Shown: positions 9,226 through 20,233, counted from the first letter of the stretch. The stretch: DNA of 64,000 bases from Gracilibacillus orientalis (GCF_900114645.1 NZ_FOTR01000015.1:1-64000); one strand, 5' to 3'. Program-made: numbers and translations. Notes: a model not told the origin generated them from the letters alone.

Positions 9226-11820
9226 ATGAGTTACACGCCAATGATAGAGCAATATTTAAAAATAAAAGCAGATTATCAGGATTGCTTTTTATTTTTTCGT
9301 TTAGGCGATTTTTATGAAATGTTTTTTGAAGATGCCAAAAAAGCAGCCTTGGAGCTGGAAATAACACTTACGAGCAGAGATGGTGGAAAAATCCCGATGT
9401 GTGGGGTTCCTTTTCATTCTGCAGAAAGCTACATCAAGGCATTAATAGATAAAGGTTATAAAGTTGCGATCTGTGAACAAGTTGAGGATCCTAAAGTGGC
9501 AAAAGGTGTAGTCAAAAGAGAAGTAGTTCAACTAATCACACCAGGTACTGTGATGGAAGGAAATATGCTGGATGATAAAGAAAATAACTATCTTGCTGTG
9601 GTGAAAGAAATAGCAGACCAGCAATTTGCATTTGCATATACTGATATGTCTACAGGCGAAACCTTTGTAATGGAAATAAAACGTGGGTGGAGTGCAGTAT
9701 TAAGTGAGTTATATAACCGTCCCATTAAAGAGGTAGTAGTAGAACAAGAGCTCTCCACTACGTATATTGATGAATTAAAAGAGAAGATGCAATTGACCGT
9801 TTCCTATGCAAAAGAAACAAAATCAAATCAAGCTATCACAGAACTTGTTGAAAATATTTCGAATGACCGTCTAAAGCAGACATGTATGGTGTTATATCAA
9901 TATTTATTCCATACACAAAAACGGGCAATAGATCACTTGAAGAAAGCACAGGAAATTGAACTTGCTGAATATATGACTCTGGATATGTATTCACAACGTA
10001 ATTTAGAAATTACTTCTTCGTTATTGCGCAAGGAAAAATTCGGCAGTTTATTATGGGTAATTGACCGAACTGTAACCGCTATGGGAGCACGAAAATTAAA
10101 GAAATGGTTAGAACGTCCCTTACTGACACAATCTTTAATTGAAAAAAGACTGGATTTAGTGAATGGTTTCTATGATCAATTTTTCGAGCGGGAAGAAATT
10201 AGGGAAGCATTGCAGTCTATTTATGATATGGAACGTTTATCAGGAAGAGTATCATTTGGAAATGTCAATGCAAGAGATTTAATTCAATTAAAAAGGTCTT
10301 TAGCAAAAGTACCATTTATTAAGCAACTGTTAAAGCAGTTTGATAATAATGCGGTACAAGCACTTTCAGATAATATGGATCCATTACCGGAACTTTTCGA
10401 ACTTCTCGATAATAGTATTGCCGAAGATCCTCCTATTTCGATAACAGAAGGTCACCTTCTTAAGGATGGTTACCATCAAGAATTGGATCAGTATCGAGAT
10501 GCGTCAAGGAATGGTAAGCATTGGATAGCAGAACTAGAACAGAAAGAGAAAGCCGATACGAATATTAAATCGTTAAAAATCGGGTTTAACAGAGTGTTTG
10601 GGTATTACATTGAGGTAACTCGACCAAACTTGCCAATGATCCCGGAAGGTCGCTATCAACGGAAACAAACCTTAACGAATGCAGAACGGTTTATTACGGA
10701 AGATTTAAAAGAAAAAGAAACATTAATTTTAGAGGCAGAGGAAAAAAGTGTCGAACTGGAGTATCAACTTTTTCTGGACCTGAGAGAAAAAGTCAAGATG
10801 TATATTCCTGAATTACAGCATTTAGCAGAAACAATAAGTGAAATAGATGTATTGCAAAGTTTTGCTACTGTAAGTGAAGAAAATAATTATGTCAGACCGT
10901 ACTTTACGAAAGACCATCATATTTATTTGGAAGAAAGTCGGCACCCAGTCGTTGAAAAAGTGATGAAAAATGAACAATTTGTTCCTAACACATTGGAATT
11001 GGCTGATGATAAGCATCTTTTACTAATTACAGGACCAAATATGTCAGGTAAAAGTACGTATATGCGTCAGTTAGCTTTAACAATTATTATGGCTCAAGTA
11101 GGTTGCTTCGTACCTGCTCAACGCGCAGAACTATCGATTACAGATCAGATTTTTACTAGAATTGGTGCAGCTGATGATCTTGTATCGGGACAAAGTACAT
11201 TTATGGTCGAAATGCTAGAATCCAACCATGCGATTCAACATGCTACAGAAGATAGCCTAATATTACTTGATGAAATCGGAAGAGGTACGAGTACATATGA
11301 CGGGATGGCTCTTGCCCAAGCAATTATTGAATATATTCATGATGATATTAAAGCTAAAACACTTTTCTCTACTCACTATCATGAATTAACAAGTTTAGAA
11401 GAAAACTTATCAGCACTTAAAAATATTCATGTTCGAGCCGAAGAAATTGAAGGGAAAGTAGTCTTTCTTCACCAAATTCACGATGGAGCAGCAGATGAAA
11501 GCTATGGAATTCATGTAGCCCAATTAGCTGGATTACCTGATTCATTAATAAAACGAGCTAATGTTATTTTGCACCAGTTAGAAGGAGAGTCAAGTGACAA
11601 AACATTATTCTCAAAAAACAGGAAAGAAAATGACTTAACAATGGAACAAATAGCCTTTTTCGCACCGGAAGAGCCTGCTAAAAAGGAAGAAAAGTCAGCA
11701 AATCATGAGATAATAGAAAGTTTACAGAAGATAAAATTGTTGGAAATGACACCGATGGATGCTATGAATGAGCTCTACCAATTGCAAAAGCAAGCACAAG
11801 GAACAAAGGGGCGAAAATAG
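9226..11820 (+). CDS. mutS: DNA mismatch repair protein MutS
   Basis: An 864-residue MutS1 homologue that recognises mismatches and small loops. The ATG at 9226 follows TTGGGGGATA; an in-frame TTG upstream has no site. The N-terminal mismatch-binding domain contains the FxE motif in FYEMFFEDA, the lever and clamp regions are intact, and the ATPase domain shows Walker A (GPNMSGKST), Walker B (LILLDEIGRGTSTYDG) and the signature STFMVEM. The C-terminus carries the helix-turn-helix dimerisation part. The mutL start codon directly follows the stop codon, so they are translated together. A TATAAT at 9185-9190 may be the -10 box. Confidence 0.98.
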   Translation: MSYTPMIEQYLKIKADYQDCFLFFRLGDFYEMFFEDAKKAALELEITLTSRDGGKIPMCGVPFHSAESYIKALIDKGYKVAICEQVEDPKVAKGVVKREVVQLITPGTVMEGNMLDDKENNYLAVVKEIADQQFAFAYTDMSTGETFVMEIKRGWSAVLSELYNRPIKEVVVEQELSTTYIDELKEKMQLTVSYAKETKSNQAITELVENISNDRLKQTCMVLYQYLFHTQKRAIDHLKKAQEIELAEYMTLDMYSQRNLEITSSLLRKEKFGSLLWVIDRTVTAMGARKLKKWLERPLLTQSLIEKRLDLVNGFYDQFFEREEIREALQSIYDMERLSGRVSFGNVNARDLIQLKRSLAKVPFIKQLLKQFDNNAVQALSDNMDPLPELFELLDNSIAEDPPISITEGHLLKDGYHQELDQYRDASRNGKHWIAELEQKEKADTNIKSLKIGFNRVFGYYIEVTRPNLPMIPEGRYQRKQTLTNAERFITEDLKEKETLILEAEEKSVELEYQLFLDLREKVKMYIPELQHLAETISEIDVLQSFATVSEENNYVRPYFTKDHHIYLEESRHPVVEKVMKNEQFVPNTLELADDKHLLLITGPNMSGKSTYMRQLALTIIMAQVGCFVPAQRAELSITDQIFTRIGAADDLVSGQSTFMVEMLESNHAIQHATEDSLILLDEIGRGTSTYDGMALAQAIIEYIHDDIKAKTLFSTHYHELTSLEENLSALKNIHVRAEEIEGKVVFLHQIHDGAADESYGIHVAQLAGLPDSLIKRANVILHQLEGESSDKTLFSKNRKENDLTMEQIAFFAPEEPAKKEEKSANHEIIESLQKIKLLEMTPMDAMNELYQLQKQAQGTKGRK

Positions 11821-13665
11821 ATGCAAATCAACGAACTTCCGGATTATTTAGCCAATAAGATCGCGGCTGGTGAAGTCGTAGAACGCCCAGCCTCTGTTGT
11901 GAAAGAATTAGTTGAAAATAGTGTGGATGCAAATAGCAGCTGGATAAAAATAGAGATTAAAGAAGCAGGATTACAAGAAATCAAAGTAACTGATGACGGT
12001 AACGGTATTCCTAACGATCAGTGCAAGAAAGCTTTTTTGCGACATGCAACAAGTAAAATAAAAAATGAAAATGACCTTTTTCATGTGAGAACACTAGGGT
12101 TTCGAGGGGAAGCCCTAGCCAGTATTGCAGCGGTTAGTCGTTTAGAAATCAAAACATCAACAGGAGCAGAAGCAGGAACAAGAATGGTATTAGAAGGTGG
12201 CCGTATTAAAGAAGAAGGAAGAAGTGATGCACGACAAGGAACAGAAATTACTGTCCAGGATATCTTCTTTAATACACCTGCCCGGCTCAAATACTTGAAA
12301 ACCGTTCATACAGAGCTAGGTCATATTACGGATATTATTAATCGTATGGCTTTCTCTCATTCCGACATTCGTTTTGAATTAACACATAACGATAAGCGAA
12401 TTTTCCAGACGACAGGTAAAGGAGATTTGAGACAAATAGCGGCTTCTGTATATGGAATATCAGTAGCGAAGCAAATGATTCCGGTGCATACCAGAACTTT
12501 AGATTATGAAATAGATGGATTTATCGCAAAACCGGAAGTCAATCGAGCTTCCAGAAACTATATTACTACTATTGTTAATGGCCGTTTTATTAAAAGTATC
12601 ATACTGGCGAAAGCTATTACAAATGGTTTTCATACCTTCCTTCCAATTGGAAGACAACCTGTTGTTGTACTAAACATTACGATGGATCCCTATTTAATTG
12701 ATGTTAATGTTCATCCAACTAAACTAGAAGTACGTTTTAGTAAAGAAAAAGAATTATTTGAAGCAGTTGAACAAATGATTAAAGGTGCACTTCATCAACA
12801 GACACTGATTCCTGCTGGTCAGAAGAAAAATTTGCCAAAAGCTAAATCAGAACAGCCACAATTTGAATTTGAAAGGAAGCAATCAACTAAGGAAAAACCG
12901 ACGAACGAATCTTTCCAACAAGAAGTCAATCATGGCTCAATAGATGATATCGGAATGGTACGTGAGTCAGAACATGTTGGCAGTAGTATGACAATGGAAA
13001 ATAATGAACATAATAGCAATGACTTGAATGAAGATATCGAGATCATTCAAAACGAACAGGAACAGGTAGTGAATGAAGTAAATCGTGTACCTGTTATGTA
13101 TCCAATTGGTCAGCACCACGGCACGTATATTTTGGCGCAAAATGATGAAGGTCTCTATATCATTGACCAACACGCAGCACAAGAGCGAATCAAATATGAA
13201 TATTATCGAGATAAGATTGGTGAAGTAGAAGGACATGTACAAGATTTATTAGTCCCGCTAACCTTTGAATTTACCCAACAAGAAGCACTCTTTATTGAAC
13301 AATATAAGGAAGAGTTACAAAAAGTAGGGTTAATTTTAGACACATTTGGCCAAAATGCCTATATAGTGCGTTCCCATCCATACTGGTTTCCGAAAGATGA
13401 AGAAGAAGAGATTATCCGGGACATGGTAGATCAATTGATCCAGGAAAAACAAGTCAATTTGCACAAGCTAAGAGAAGAAGCAGCAATTCTTATGTCTTGT
13501 AAAAGGTCGATCAAGGCTAACCATTATTTAAATATAGAGGATATGCAACGACTTCTTGATGATTTGAGAAAATGTGAAGAACCTTTTACTTGTCCGCATG
13601 GTAGACCAATTATTATCCAATTCACCAAATACGAAATGGAAAAAATGTTCAAACGAATTATGTAA
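11821..13665 (+). CDS. mutL: DNA mismatch repair protein MutL
   Basis: A 614-residue protein. The N-terminal GHKL ATPase shows the E-containing [17 protein letters not shown] and [14 protein letters not shown] motifs. A long polar linker (about residues 330-430) leads to the C-terminal domain with the endonuclease motif [24 protein letters not shown] and the zinc-linked CPHGRP, so this is a nicking MutL as in other Gram-positives lacking MutH. It works with MutS, encoded immediately upstream. Confidence 0.98.
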   Translation: MQINELPDYLANKIAAGEVVERPASVVKELVENSVDANSSWIKIEIKEAGLQEIKVTDDGNGIPNDQCKKAFLRHATSKIKNENDLFHVRTLGFRGEALASIAAVSRLEIKTSTGAEAGTRMVLEGGRIKEEGRSDARQGTEITVQDIFFNTPARLKYLKTVHTELGHITDIINRMAFSHSDIRFELTHNDKRIFQTTGKGDLRQIAASVYGISVAKQMIPVHTRTLDYEIDGFIAKPEVNRASRNYITTIVNGRFIKSIILAKAITNGFHTFLPIGRQPVVVLNITMDPYLIDVNVHPTKLEVRFSKEKELFEAVEQMIKGALHQQTLIPAGQKKNLPKAKSEQPQFEFERKQSTKEKPTNESFQQEVNHGSIDDIGMVRESEHVGSSMTMENNEHNSNDLNEDIEIIQNEQEQVVNEVNRVPVMYPIGQHHGTYILAQNDEGLYIIDQHAAQERIKYEYYRDKIGEVEGHVQDLLVPLTFEFTQQEALFIEQYKEELQKVGLILDTFGQNAYIVRSHPYWFPKDEEEEIIRDMVDQLIQEKQVNLHKLREEAAILMSCKRSIKANHYLNIEDMQRLLDDLRKCEEPFTCPHGRPIIIQFTKYEMEKMFKRIM

Positions 13666-13732
13666 ATGGATGAAGAAACAGAAAATGTAAGGTATACTGT
13701 AAGAAAGCATTGTCATCATTGGAAGTGATAAT

Positions 13733-14668
13733 TTGAAAGAGAAACTAGTCGTTATTGTAGGTCCAACTGCTGTAGGAAAAACAGCGTTATCTATTGAGGT
13801 AGCCAAAAAATTTAATGGTGAAGTAATAAGTGGAGATTCCATGCAAATATATAGAGGATTAGACATTGGTACTGCAAAAGTAACAGAAGCAGAACAAGAC
13901 GGAATCCCTCACTATATGGTTGATATTTTAGATCCAACCGAATCTTTTTCAGTTGCTGACTTTCAACAACAAGTGCAAGATAATATTGATACGATCCAAC
14001 AAAAAGATAAATTACCAATCATAGCTGGCGGGACTGGTTTATATATACAATCGGTATTATATGACTATGAATTCGCAGTCAGTGAACGGTCTAATGAATA
14101 TCATGAACAAATTGAGTCTGAAATAGAACGTGAAGGAATTGATTATGTTTACCGACGTCTGAATAGGGTAGACCCTATACAAGCGGAAAAAATTCATCCT
14201 AATAATCGTCGGCGACTTATTCGTGCGCTTGAAGTCTATGATCGAACAGGTATGACAATGACAGAGTACAAGGAAAAGCAACAGGAAGAATCACGTTATG
14301 ATTTTCGCATTGTCGGTCTGCAGATGGATCGTCCTCTCTTATATGAGCGAATAAATAACCGTGTCGATCAAATGATTGAAGCAGGTTTAATCGATGAAGT
14401 AAACCGATTTTATCAAGCTGGTCTGGAAAATAATCAAGCGATGCGAGGTATTGGTTATAAAGAAATACTTCCCTTTATAAAAGGGGAACAAACCATGGAA
14501 GAAGCAATAGAAACGTTGAAAAGAAATTCGCGCCGATTTGCTAAAAGGCAATATACATGGTTTAAAAATAAGATGCCTGTGGACTGGTACCCAATAACAG
14601 TAGAAACAAAGAAACAGGTTTTTCAAAATATTTTAACAGATTTAGAAGGATTCTATAAAGAAACATAG
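13733..14668 (+). CDS. miaA: tRNA dimethylallyltransferase MiaA
   Basis: A 311-residue enzyme that prenylates A37 of tRNAs reading UNN codons, the substrate step for MiaB upstream in the window. The P-loop is [12 protein letters not shown] at the N-terminus, followed by [17 protein letters not shown] and the central [10 protein letters not shown]; the C-terminal RNA-binding part has [12 protein letters not shown]. The start is a TTG with GGAAGTGATAA ahead of it. It lies between mutL and hfq as in B. subtilis relatives. Confidence 0.97.
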   Translation: MKEKLVVIVGPTAVGKTALSIEVAKKFNGEVISGDSMQIYRGLDIGTAKVTEAEQDGIPHYMVDILDPTESFSVADFQQQVQDNIDTIQQKDKLPIIAGGTGLYIQSVLYDYEFAVSERSNEYHEQIESEIEREGIDYVYRRLNRVDPIQAEKIHPNNRRRLIRALEVYDRTGMTMTEYKEKQQEESRYDFRIVGLQMDRPLLYERINNRVDQMIEAGLIDEVNRFYQAGLENNQAMRGIGYKEILPFIKGEQTMEEAIETLKRNSRRFAKRQYTWFKNKMPVDWYPITVETKKQVFQNILTDLEGFYKET

Positions 14669-14706
14669 AATATAAAAAACATAGAGAAATTAGAGGAGGT
14701 ACTACC

Positions 14707-14931
14707 ATGTCTCAATCAGTTAATATTCAGGATCAATATTTAAATCAACTTCGAAAAGAACGTATCCCATCAACTCTATTCTTAACTAATGGATTCCAAT
14801 TACGTGGAGTTATTAAAGCATTTGATAATTTTACTGTGTTACTTGAAACAGAAGGAAAGCAACAATTAATTTTCAAACATGCGATATCCACTTTTGCTCC
14901 ATCTAAGAATGTCACTCTTGATAAGGAATAA
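14707..14931 (+). CDS. hfq: RNA chaperone Hfq
   Basis: A 74-residue Sm-like protein, the usual size in Bacillus. Sm1 contains [20 protein letters not shown] and Sm2 the KHAIST variant of the KHA motif. It forms hexamers that bind small RNAs and A/U-rich tracts. TTAGAGGAGG precedes the ATG, and a terminator follows, so it probably closes the mutSL-miaA-hfq run. Confidence 0.97.
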   Translation: MSQSVNIQDQYLNQLRKERIPSTLFLTNGFQLRGVIKAFDNFTVLLETEGKQQLIFKHAISTFAPSKNVTLDKE

Positions 14932-14943
14932 AGAAGCATCTAT

Positions 14944-14973
14944 GGCGCTATTCTTTAAGTAGCGCCTTTTTCT
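14944..14973 (+). terminator. Terminator of hfq
   Basis: Stem GGCGCTA / TAGCGCC followed by TTTTTCT, 13 bases after the stop codon. Confidence 0.9.
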
Positions 14974-15020
14974 ATGCATTAAATCGAAAGTAGTTGTTAC
15001 ACTAATAAATAAAATAGTAG

Positions 15021-16274
15021 GTGATCGACATCGAGAAAGTATTATTAATGGCTATTATGCATGAACAAAAAGATGAGGACCAATTTTATTACTCATTAAG
15101 TGAGTTAGAAGCGCTTGTGAAAACTGCTGAAGGAGAAGTAGTAGAAACAATCGTTCAAAAACGGCCTTCACCTCATCGTAAATATTATGTTGGTGAAGGT
15201 AAATTAGAGGAAGTTAAGCAAATTGCAGAAGAAAACGAAATTGAAATTGTTATAACCAATGAGGAACTAACAGGTGGACAGTCTAGGAATTTACGGGAAC
15301 AACTTGATGTTCGTATAATTGACCGAAGCCAGTTGATATTGGATATATTTGCGGCAAGAGCACGTACTAAAGAAGGTAAGTTACAAGTTGAGCTTGCGCA
15401 ATATACCTATATGCTCCCAAGACTACATGGGCAAGGTATAGAGCTATCAAGGTTAGCGGGTGGTATTGGTGCTAGAGGTCCTGGTGAAACGAAGCTTGAA
15501 ACGGACCGTCGTCACATTCGAAATCGGATGGATGATATTAAAAGACGTTTAAAGCAAGTGGTTAATCAGCGGGAGCAATATCGTAATAATAGACGTAAAC
15601 ATCAACTTTTTCAAATCGCTGTTGTTGGCTATACAAATGCGGGAAAATCAACATTGTTCAACAGTCTAACTAAAAGTGATTCTCTTTACGAAGATAAATT
15701 ATTTGCAACACTAGATCCTTTATCGCGAAGAATGAAATTACCGTCCAATCTTGAGGTGTTATTAACAGATACGGTAGGTTTTATTCAGGATTTACCGACT
15801 GCTTTAATAGCTGCTTTTCGTTCCACGTTAGAAGAAGTTCGTGAAGCAGATCTTATTTTACATGTGATCGATGTTGCTGCACCAAACAGGGATGATCACG
15901 AAAAAACAGTAGATCAGTCACTGTCAGAATTAGAAGCAGATAACATCCCGATTTTAACTATTTATAATAAAAAGGATTTAATTGAAGCTGACGAGTTTAT
16001 TCCTTCAGCACATCCATATTTAATGATTAGTGCTTTAGAAGGTGAAGATATATTCACCGTAAAGCATGCAGTGGAAAAAATGATTAAAGAGCAATGGACT
16101 TATTTCTCGGGGGTTGTTCCTGAAGAGAAGGCAAGTAAACTAGCAAAAATTCGGCAATATACCATTCTAGAAAAACAGACATATGAAGAGGACAAATCAG
16201 GCTATCAAGTAGAGGGATTTGTCGACCCAAATCATGCTATTATGAAAGAAATAAAGGAGTTTCATCACGAATGA
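15021..16274 (+). CDS. hflX: GTPase HflX
   Basis: A 417-residue HflX/Obg-type GTPase that binds ribosomes and can split or rescue them under stress. The N-terminal HflX domain includes YYVGEGKLEE and IIDRSQLILDIF, the linker has GGIGARGPGETKLETDRR, and the G domain has G1 GYTNAGKST, G3 DTVGF and G4 NKKD. The start is uncertain: GTG at 15021 is weakly supported, and ATG at 15048 is possible. Its stop overlaps the ynbB start by four bases. Neighbourhood hfq-hflX-ynbB is conserved. Confidence 0.94.
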   Translation: MIDIEKVLLMAIMHEQKDEDQFYYSLSELEALVKTAEGEVVETIVQKRPSPHRKYYVGEGKLEEVKQIAEENEIEIVITNEELTGGQSRNLREQLDVRIIDRSQLILDIFAARARTKEGKLQVELAQYTYMLPRLHGQGIELSRLAGGIGARGPGETKLETDRRHIRNRMDDIKRRLKQVVNQREQYRNNRRKHQLFQIAVVGYTNAGKSTLFNSLTKSDSLYEDKLFATLDPLSRRMKLPSNLEVLLTDTVGFIQDLPTALIAAFRSTLEEVREADLILHVIDVAAPNRDDHEKTVDQSLSELEADNIPILTIYNKKDLIEADEFIPSAHPYLMISALEGEDIFTVKHAVEKMIKEQWTYFSGVVPEEKASKLAKIRQYTILEKQTYEEDKSGYQVEGFVDPNHAIMKEIKEFHHE

Positions 16275-17491
16275 ATCAATCATTGATAAGGGAAGTCCAG
16301 AAACAAATAGAACCAATTTTTCAAGAATTTCAAACAAATGAAATGTATAATCAAGATAAAGTATTACAAGCTTTTCGAAATCATCAAGTCAGTGACAGTG
16401 ATTTTAATCCGACGACAGGTTATGGATACGATGATTATGGAAGAGATAAGTTAGAAGCTGTTTATGCTACCGTTTTTGGGGCAGAAGACGCACTTGTCCG
16501 TCCTCAAATAACGTCTGGAACCCATGCAATAAGTACAGCTTTGTTCGGTGTGCTTCGTCCAGGGGATGAACTATTGTATATTACTGGACAACCATATGAT
16601 ACGTTAAACAAAGTGATCGGTCACGAAAAACATGTCCCAGGATCACTTTCTGATTTCGGGGTGAAATATCATTATACTGATCTAATAGATGGTTATATTG
16701 ATAGTGATCAGGTGAAGCAAAAGGTTAACGATCATACTAAAGTTGTTGCTATTCAGCGTTCAAAAGGTTATGATGACAGGCCATCGATTACGATAGTTGA
16801 AATGGAAAAAATCATCAAGCAAATTCGTCAATTGAAGAAAGATGTCATTATTTTTGTTGACAATTGCTATGGGGAATTTGTAGAAACGCTAGAACCAACA
16901 GATTTAGGTGCTGATCTGATCGCAGGATCTTTGATTAAAAACCCTGGTGGTGGCATTGTCAGAATGGGTGGTTATATTGCAGGAAATAAACAATATGTGG
17001 AGATGGCAGCTAATCGTTTAACTGCTCCAGGTATCGGGAAAGAAGTAGGAGCAAGCATCGGGATGTTACAAGAAATGTATCAAGGCTTATTCCTTGCCCC
17101 GCATGTGGTAAGTGAAGCGTTAAAGGGAGCTGTATTCACGTCAGCTTATTTAAAAAAAATAGGATACAATACAACACCCGCTTTTGATGACCATCGAACG
17201 GATTTAATCCAATCGGTAACCTTTCATACTTCTAAAGAAATGATTGCTTTTTGTCAAGCTATTCAAAGACAGTCACCTATTAATTCACATGTTCTGCCAT
17301 ACCCTGCACCTATGCCGGGTTATGAAGATGATGTGATCATGGCAGCAGGTACTTTTATACAAGGAGCAAGTTTAGAACTAACAGCAGATGGTCCGATAAG
17401 AGAGCCTTATACTGCTTTTGTTCAAGGAGGATTAACTTACAGTCATGTTAAATTAGCGGTTATAAATGCTGCAAACGAGTTAAGATCATGA
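16271..17491 (+). CDS. ynbB: PLP-dependent methionine gamma-lyase-like protein YnbB
   Basis: A 406-residue protein of the aluminium-resistance/YnbB family of fold-type I pyridoxal-phosphate enzymes. SGTHAIS forms the phosphate-binding region and the lysine in AGSLIKNPGGG is the likely Schiff-base residue. The physiological substrate is not established for this family; annotation as a C-S lyase is by homology. It overlaps hflX by four bases. Confidence 0.9.
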   Translation: MNQSLIREVQKQIEPIFQEFQTNEMYNQDKVLQAFRNHQVSDSDFNPTTGYGYDDYGRDKLEAVYATVFGAEDALVRPQITSGTHAISTALFGVLRPGDELLYITGQPYDTLNKVIGHEKHVPGSLSDFGVKYHYTDLIDGYIDSDQVKQKVNDHTKVVAIQRSKGYDDRPSITIVEMEKIIKQIRQLKKDVIIFVDNCYGEFVETLEPTDLGADLIAGSLIKNPGGGIVRMGGYIAGNKQYVEMAANRLTAPGIGKEVGASIGMLQEMYQGLFLAPHVVSEALKGAVFTSAYLKKIGYNTTPAFDDHRTDLIQSVTFHTSKEMIAFCQAIQRQSPINSHVLPYPAPMPGYEDDVIMAAGTFIQGASLELTADGPIREPYTAFVQGGLTYSHVKLAVINAANELRS

Positions 17492-17526
17492 TTATTTAGT
17501 GACAGACACCTACAGCTAATTTTACA

Positions 17527-17543
17527 TGTTAACTTACCTAACA
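17527..17543 (+). promoter_or_regulatory. GlnR operator
   Basis: TGTTAACTTACCTAACA is a perfect match to the GlnR/TnrA consensus TGTTA-N7-TAACA. It lies just upstream of the glnR promoter, so the operon is expected to be autorepressed in nitrogen excess. Confidence 0.9.
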
Positions 17544-17547
17544 TATC

Positions 17548-17575
17548 TTGACACTAAATATACAAAGTGTATAAT
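17548..17575 (+). promoter_or_regulatory. Sigma-A promoter of glnRA
   Basis: TTGACA at 17548-17553 and TATAAT at 17570-17575 with a 16-base spacer, directly downstream of the GlnR operator. Confidence 0.85.
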
Positions 17576-17610
17576 AGAGTTATAGAAAACAGAAGGAAGG
17601 GGTGAATGAG

Positions 17611-18006
17611 ATGAGTGATTTAGATAGACGTTCTATGCCCTTGTTTTCTATCGGAATTGTTAAATCACTTACAGGATTAACCGCACGACAAATCCGATAT
17701 TATGAACAGCATCAATTGATCCATCCATCTCGGACTGAAGGAAATCAAAGATTATTTTCTTTTAATGATGTGGATCGTCTATTAGAGATTAAAGAATTAA
17801 TTGAAAAAGGTCTTAATTTAGCAGGCATAAAACAAGTTCTTGAAATGAAAACACTGCCGAAGACAGAGGATTCCGCTTCAGATAAAAAATCAGCTGATAT
17901 ATCTGATAAGGAGTTGCGCAAAATATTACATAAAGAATTATTTGATGCTGGCAGATTAGGTAAAACTTCGTTAAGACAGGGAGAGTTATCACGATTCTTC
18001 CATTAA
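17611..18006 (+). CDS. glnR: Nitrogen repressor GlnR
   Basis: A 131-residue MerR-family repressor. I start at the ATG at 17611 because the family begins MSD...RRSMPLF and AAGGGG lies eight bases ahead. The helix-turn-helix spans [20 protein letters not shown] with the wing in EGNQRLFS. The C-terminal tail is the part that senses feedback-inhibited glutamine synthetase. It forms an operon with glnA 24 bases downstream. Confidence 0.96.
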   Translation: MSDLDRRSMPLFSIGIVKSLTGLTARQIRYYEQHQLIHPSRTEGNQRLFSFNDVDRLLEIKELIEKGLNLAGIKQVLEMKTLPKTEDSASDKKSADISDKELRKILHKELFDAGRLGKTSLRQGELSRFFH

Positions 18007-18030
18007 AATATAAAGGAGAGAGTTTAATCA

Positions 18031-19362
18031 ATGGGATTAACTAAAGAAGAAATCAAGCAAAGAATCAAAGAGGAGAATGTAAAATTTATCCGCTTGCAAT
18101 TCACTGATTTACTTGGAACAATCAAAAACGTTGAGATTCCATTAGGCCAATTGGATAAAGCGTTAGACAACCAAATGGTATTTGATGGTTCCTCAATCGA
18201 AGGTTTTGTACGTATTGAAGAATCTGACATGAAACTTTATCCAGACTTAGATACTTTTGTTGTATTCCCATGGACTTCTGAAAAAGGTAAAGTAGCGCGT
18301 TTTATCTGTGACATTTATAATACTGATGGTACTCCATTTGAAGGTTGCCCGCGTTACAACTTAAAGCGCAACCTTAAAAGAGCAGAAGATCTTGGCTTCA
18401 CTGCTTTTAATATTGGTACCGAACCAGAATTCTTCTTATTCAAATTAGATGAGAAAGGTGAACCTTCTCTAGAATTAAATGATAAAGGTGGTTATTTTGA
18501 CCTTGCACCAACAGATTTAGGTGAAAACTGCCGTCGTGATATCGTACTTGAATTAGAAGAAATGGGATTTGAAATCGAAGCATCTCACCATGAGGTTGCT
18601 CCAGGTCAACACGAAATTGATTTTAAATATTCTGATGCTGTTAAGCACGCAGATGATATCCAAACATTTAAACTAGTTGTTAAAACAATCGCACGTAAGC
18701 ACGGTTTACATGCTACATTTATGCCAAAACCACTATTTGGTGTTAACGGTTCTGGTATGCACTGTAACATGTCATTATTCAAAGGTAAGACTAATACATT
18801 CTTAGATGAAAATGGATCACTTGAATTAAGTGAGACTGCCTATCAATTCATCGCAGGTATTATTAAGCACGCTCTTTCATTTACAGCAGTAACAAACCCA
18901 ACTGTAAACTCTTATAAGCGTCTGGTACCTGGTTATGAAGCACCTTGTTATGTAGCATGGTCCGGTTCCAACCGTAGTCCATTAATCCGTGTACCAGCTT
19001 CTCGTGGGTTAAGTACACGTGTTGAGGTACGTAGTGTAGACCCGGCTGCTAACCCATACTTAGCTCTATCAGTTCTGTTAGCATCTGGTTTAGACGGAAT
19101 TGAAAACAAATTAGAGGCTCCAAAAGCAGTAGATCGCAACATCTATGTGATGGATAAAGAAGAGCGTGAAGCTAACGGAGTTAGAGACTTGCCTGCAACA
19201 TTAGCAGATGCATTAGATGAATTGAGAAAAGATGAAACAGTCGTTGAAGCTCTTGGAGAGCATTTATTCGAACATTTTATCGAATCAAAAGAAATCGAAT
19301 GGGATATGTTCCGTACGCAAGTACATCCTTGGGAAAGAGAACAATATATCCAAACATATTAA
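18031..19362 (+). CDS. glnA: Glutamine synthetase type I
   Basis: A 443-residue GS of the Gram-positive I-alpha type, which makes glutamine from glutamate, ammonia and ATP. Catalytic landmarks include GSSIEGF, the metal-binding [21 protein letters not shown] and [20 protein letters not shown] precedes the ATG. The last 50 bases of the gene, including the stop, are duplicated at 28691-28743: an element has integrated at this 3' end and the coding sequence has been kept intact by the element's copy. Confidence 0.98.
   Translation: MGLTKEEIKQRIKEENVKFIRLQFTDLLGTIKNVEIPLGQLDKALDNQMVFDGSSIEGFVRIEESDMKLYPDLDTFVVFPWTSEKGKVARFICDIYNTDGTPFEGCPRYNLKRNLKRAEDLGFTAFNIGTEPEFFLFKLDEKGEPSLELNDKGGYFDLAPTDLGENCRRDIVLELEEMGFEIEASHHEVAPGQHEIDFKYSDAVKHADDIQTFKLVVKTIARKHGLHATFMPKPLFGVNGSGMHCNMSLFKGKTNTFLDENGSLELSETAYQFIAGIIKHALSFTAVTNPTVNSYKRLVPGYEAPCYVAWSGSNRSPLIRVPASRGLSTRVEVRSVDPAANPYLALSVLLASGLDGIENKLEAPKAVDRNIYVMDKEEREANGVRDLPATLADALDELRKDETVVEALGEHLFEHFIESKEIEWDMFRTQVHPWEREQYIQTY
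19310..19362 (+). repeat. attL core: 53-bp repeat at the 3' end of glnA
   Basis: This stretch, ending with the glnA stop codon, matches 28691-28743 at 52 of 53 positions by my count (a T here is a C there). Direct repeats of a host gene's 3' end at both edges of a phage-like segment are the signature of tyrosine-recombinase integration. Confidence 0.9.
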
Positions 19363-19369
19363 CAGTTTC

Positions 19370-19404
19370 AACCCCTTGATACATAACGTGTTGAGGGGTT
19401 TTTC
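19370..19404 (+). terminator. Terminator of glnA
   Basis: Stem AACCCCTTGA / TTGAGGGGTT followed by TTTTC. It lies outside the duplicated core, so it was probably supplied by the integrated element. Confidence 0.8.
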
Positions 19405-19433
19405 TTTGGTTTTACTTTCAATGGAAAATCATT

Positions 19434-19465
19434 CACCCACGAGGTCACCCACGAAACACCCACGA
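19434..19465. promoter_or_regulatory. att arm-type repeat array, left
   Basis: Three direct repeats of CACCCACGA begin at 19434, 19446 and 19457 (spacing 12 and 11). The same triplet with the same spacing recurs at 28555-28586, and a degraded one at 28811-28841. They flank the glnA-derived cores and probably are arm-type binding sites for the element's integrase. Confidence 0.7.
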
Positions 19466-19483
19466 AAAATAACAAAAAAATAT

Positions 19484-20191
19484 TTAGTCATTTTTAACAC
19501 CTGTAATTTGATTAAAATATTCCTCATATTTAGTCATAGCCTGTTCATCTAATCTTTTGGATATATGAGAATATACATCTGCGGTTATTTGATAACTACC
19601 ATGGCCTAATCTTTCTTGAATAAATTTAATTTCTGCACCAGCTTCTAATTGTAATACAGCATGCGTGTGGCGCAACGAATGAATAGGAAGACTCCTAATA
19701 CCTGCCTGTTTTAAGATGCGCCCATATGCATTAAATAAGCTTGATTTAGGCATGATGTATCCATCTTCACGACAAAATACAAGATTGAGGTCATGACGAT
19801 ATATATCATTAAGATTCTGTTTGTTCTTATTTTGCCATTTGAGATGATCTTTTAATTGATTGATAGTATTGTTGGTTAATGAGATAGTTCTCTTAGAACG
19901 AAAAGTCTTAGGGTCGCCAAACAACTCATCATCCGATATAGCTTGAAAATCCAATGTATTATTTATTGTTACTGTTTTGTCTTTAAAATTAATATCTGAC
20001 CATTGAAGCGCAGCGACTTCACCTTTGCGCATTCCTGCTGCTGCGGCATAAAATTGATTACCACGTAGCGTTTTTAATGCACCCCAAACCGCTTTATACT
20101 TAATCGGTTCTGTAATTGGAAATCCATTATCATTTGTTCCACCTGCAGGTTTTTGAAATGTCAGTCTTTGTTTTAGATCTCCCGGATTCAT
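19484..20191 (-). pseudogene. Chimeric ORF: phage head-tail connector N-terminus fused to integrase catalytic domain
   Basis: One uninterrupted 235-codon frame joins parts of two unrelated phage genes. Residues 1 to about 50 (MNPGDLKQRLTFQKPAGGTN, then WGALKTLRG) are the start of an SPP1 gp16-like head-tail joining protein. From about residue 53 it is the catalytic domain of a tyrosine integrase with R55 (GMRKGE), K100 (FRSKRTISL), H171 and R174 (HSLRHTHA), H197 (RLGHGSY) and Y207 (DVYSHI). The arm- and core-binding N-terminal domains are lost, so I expect no integration activity. The joint lies in an alanine-rich stretch (FYAAAAGMRKG), pointing to recombination at short homology. It lies just inside attL, where the integrase of such an element belongs. 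Confidence 0.85.
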
Positions 20192-20233
20192 TCTTCATCA
20201 CCTACTACATAGCAATATTTCAACTCTCGAATA

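Noticed and set aside
19434-19465. CRISPR array
   Set aside because: The repeats are nine bases with two- to three-base gaps and only three units, which fits integrase arm sites, not CRISPR.
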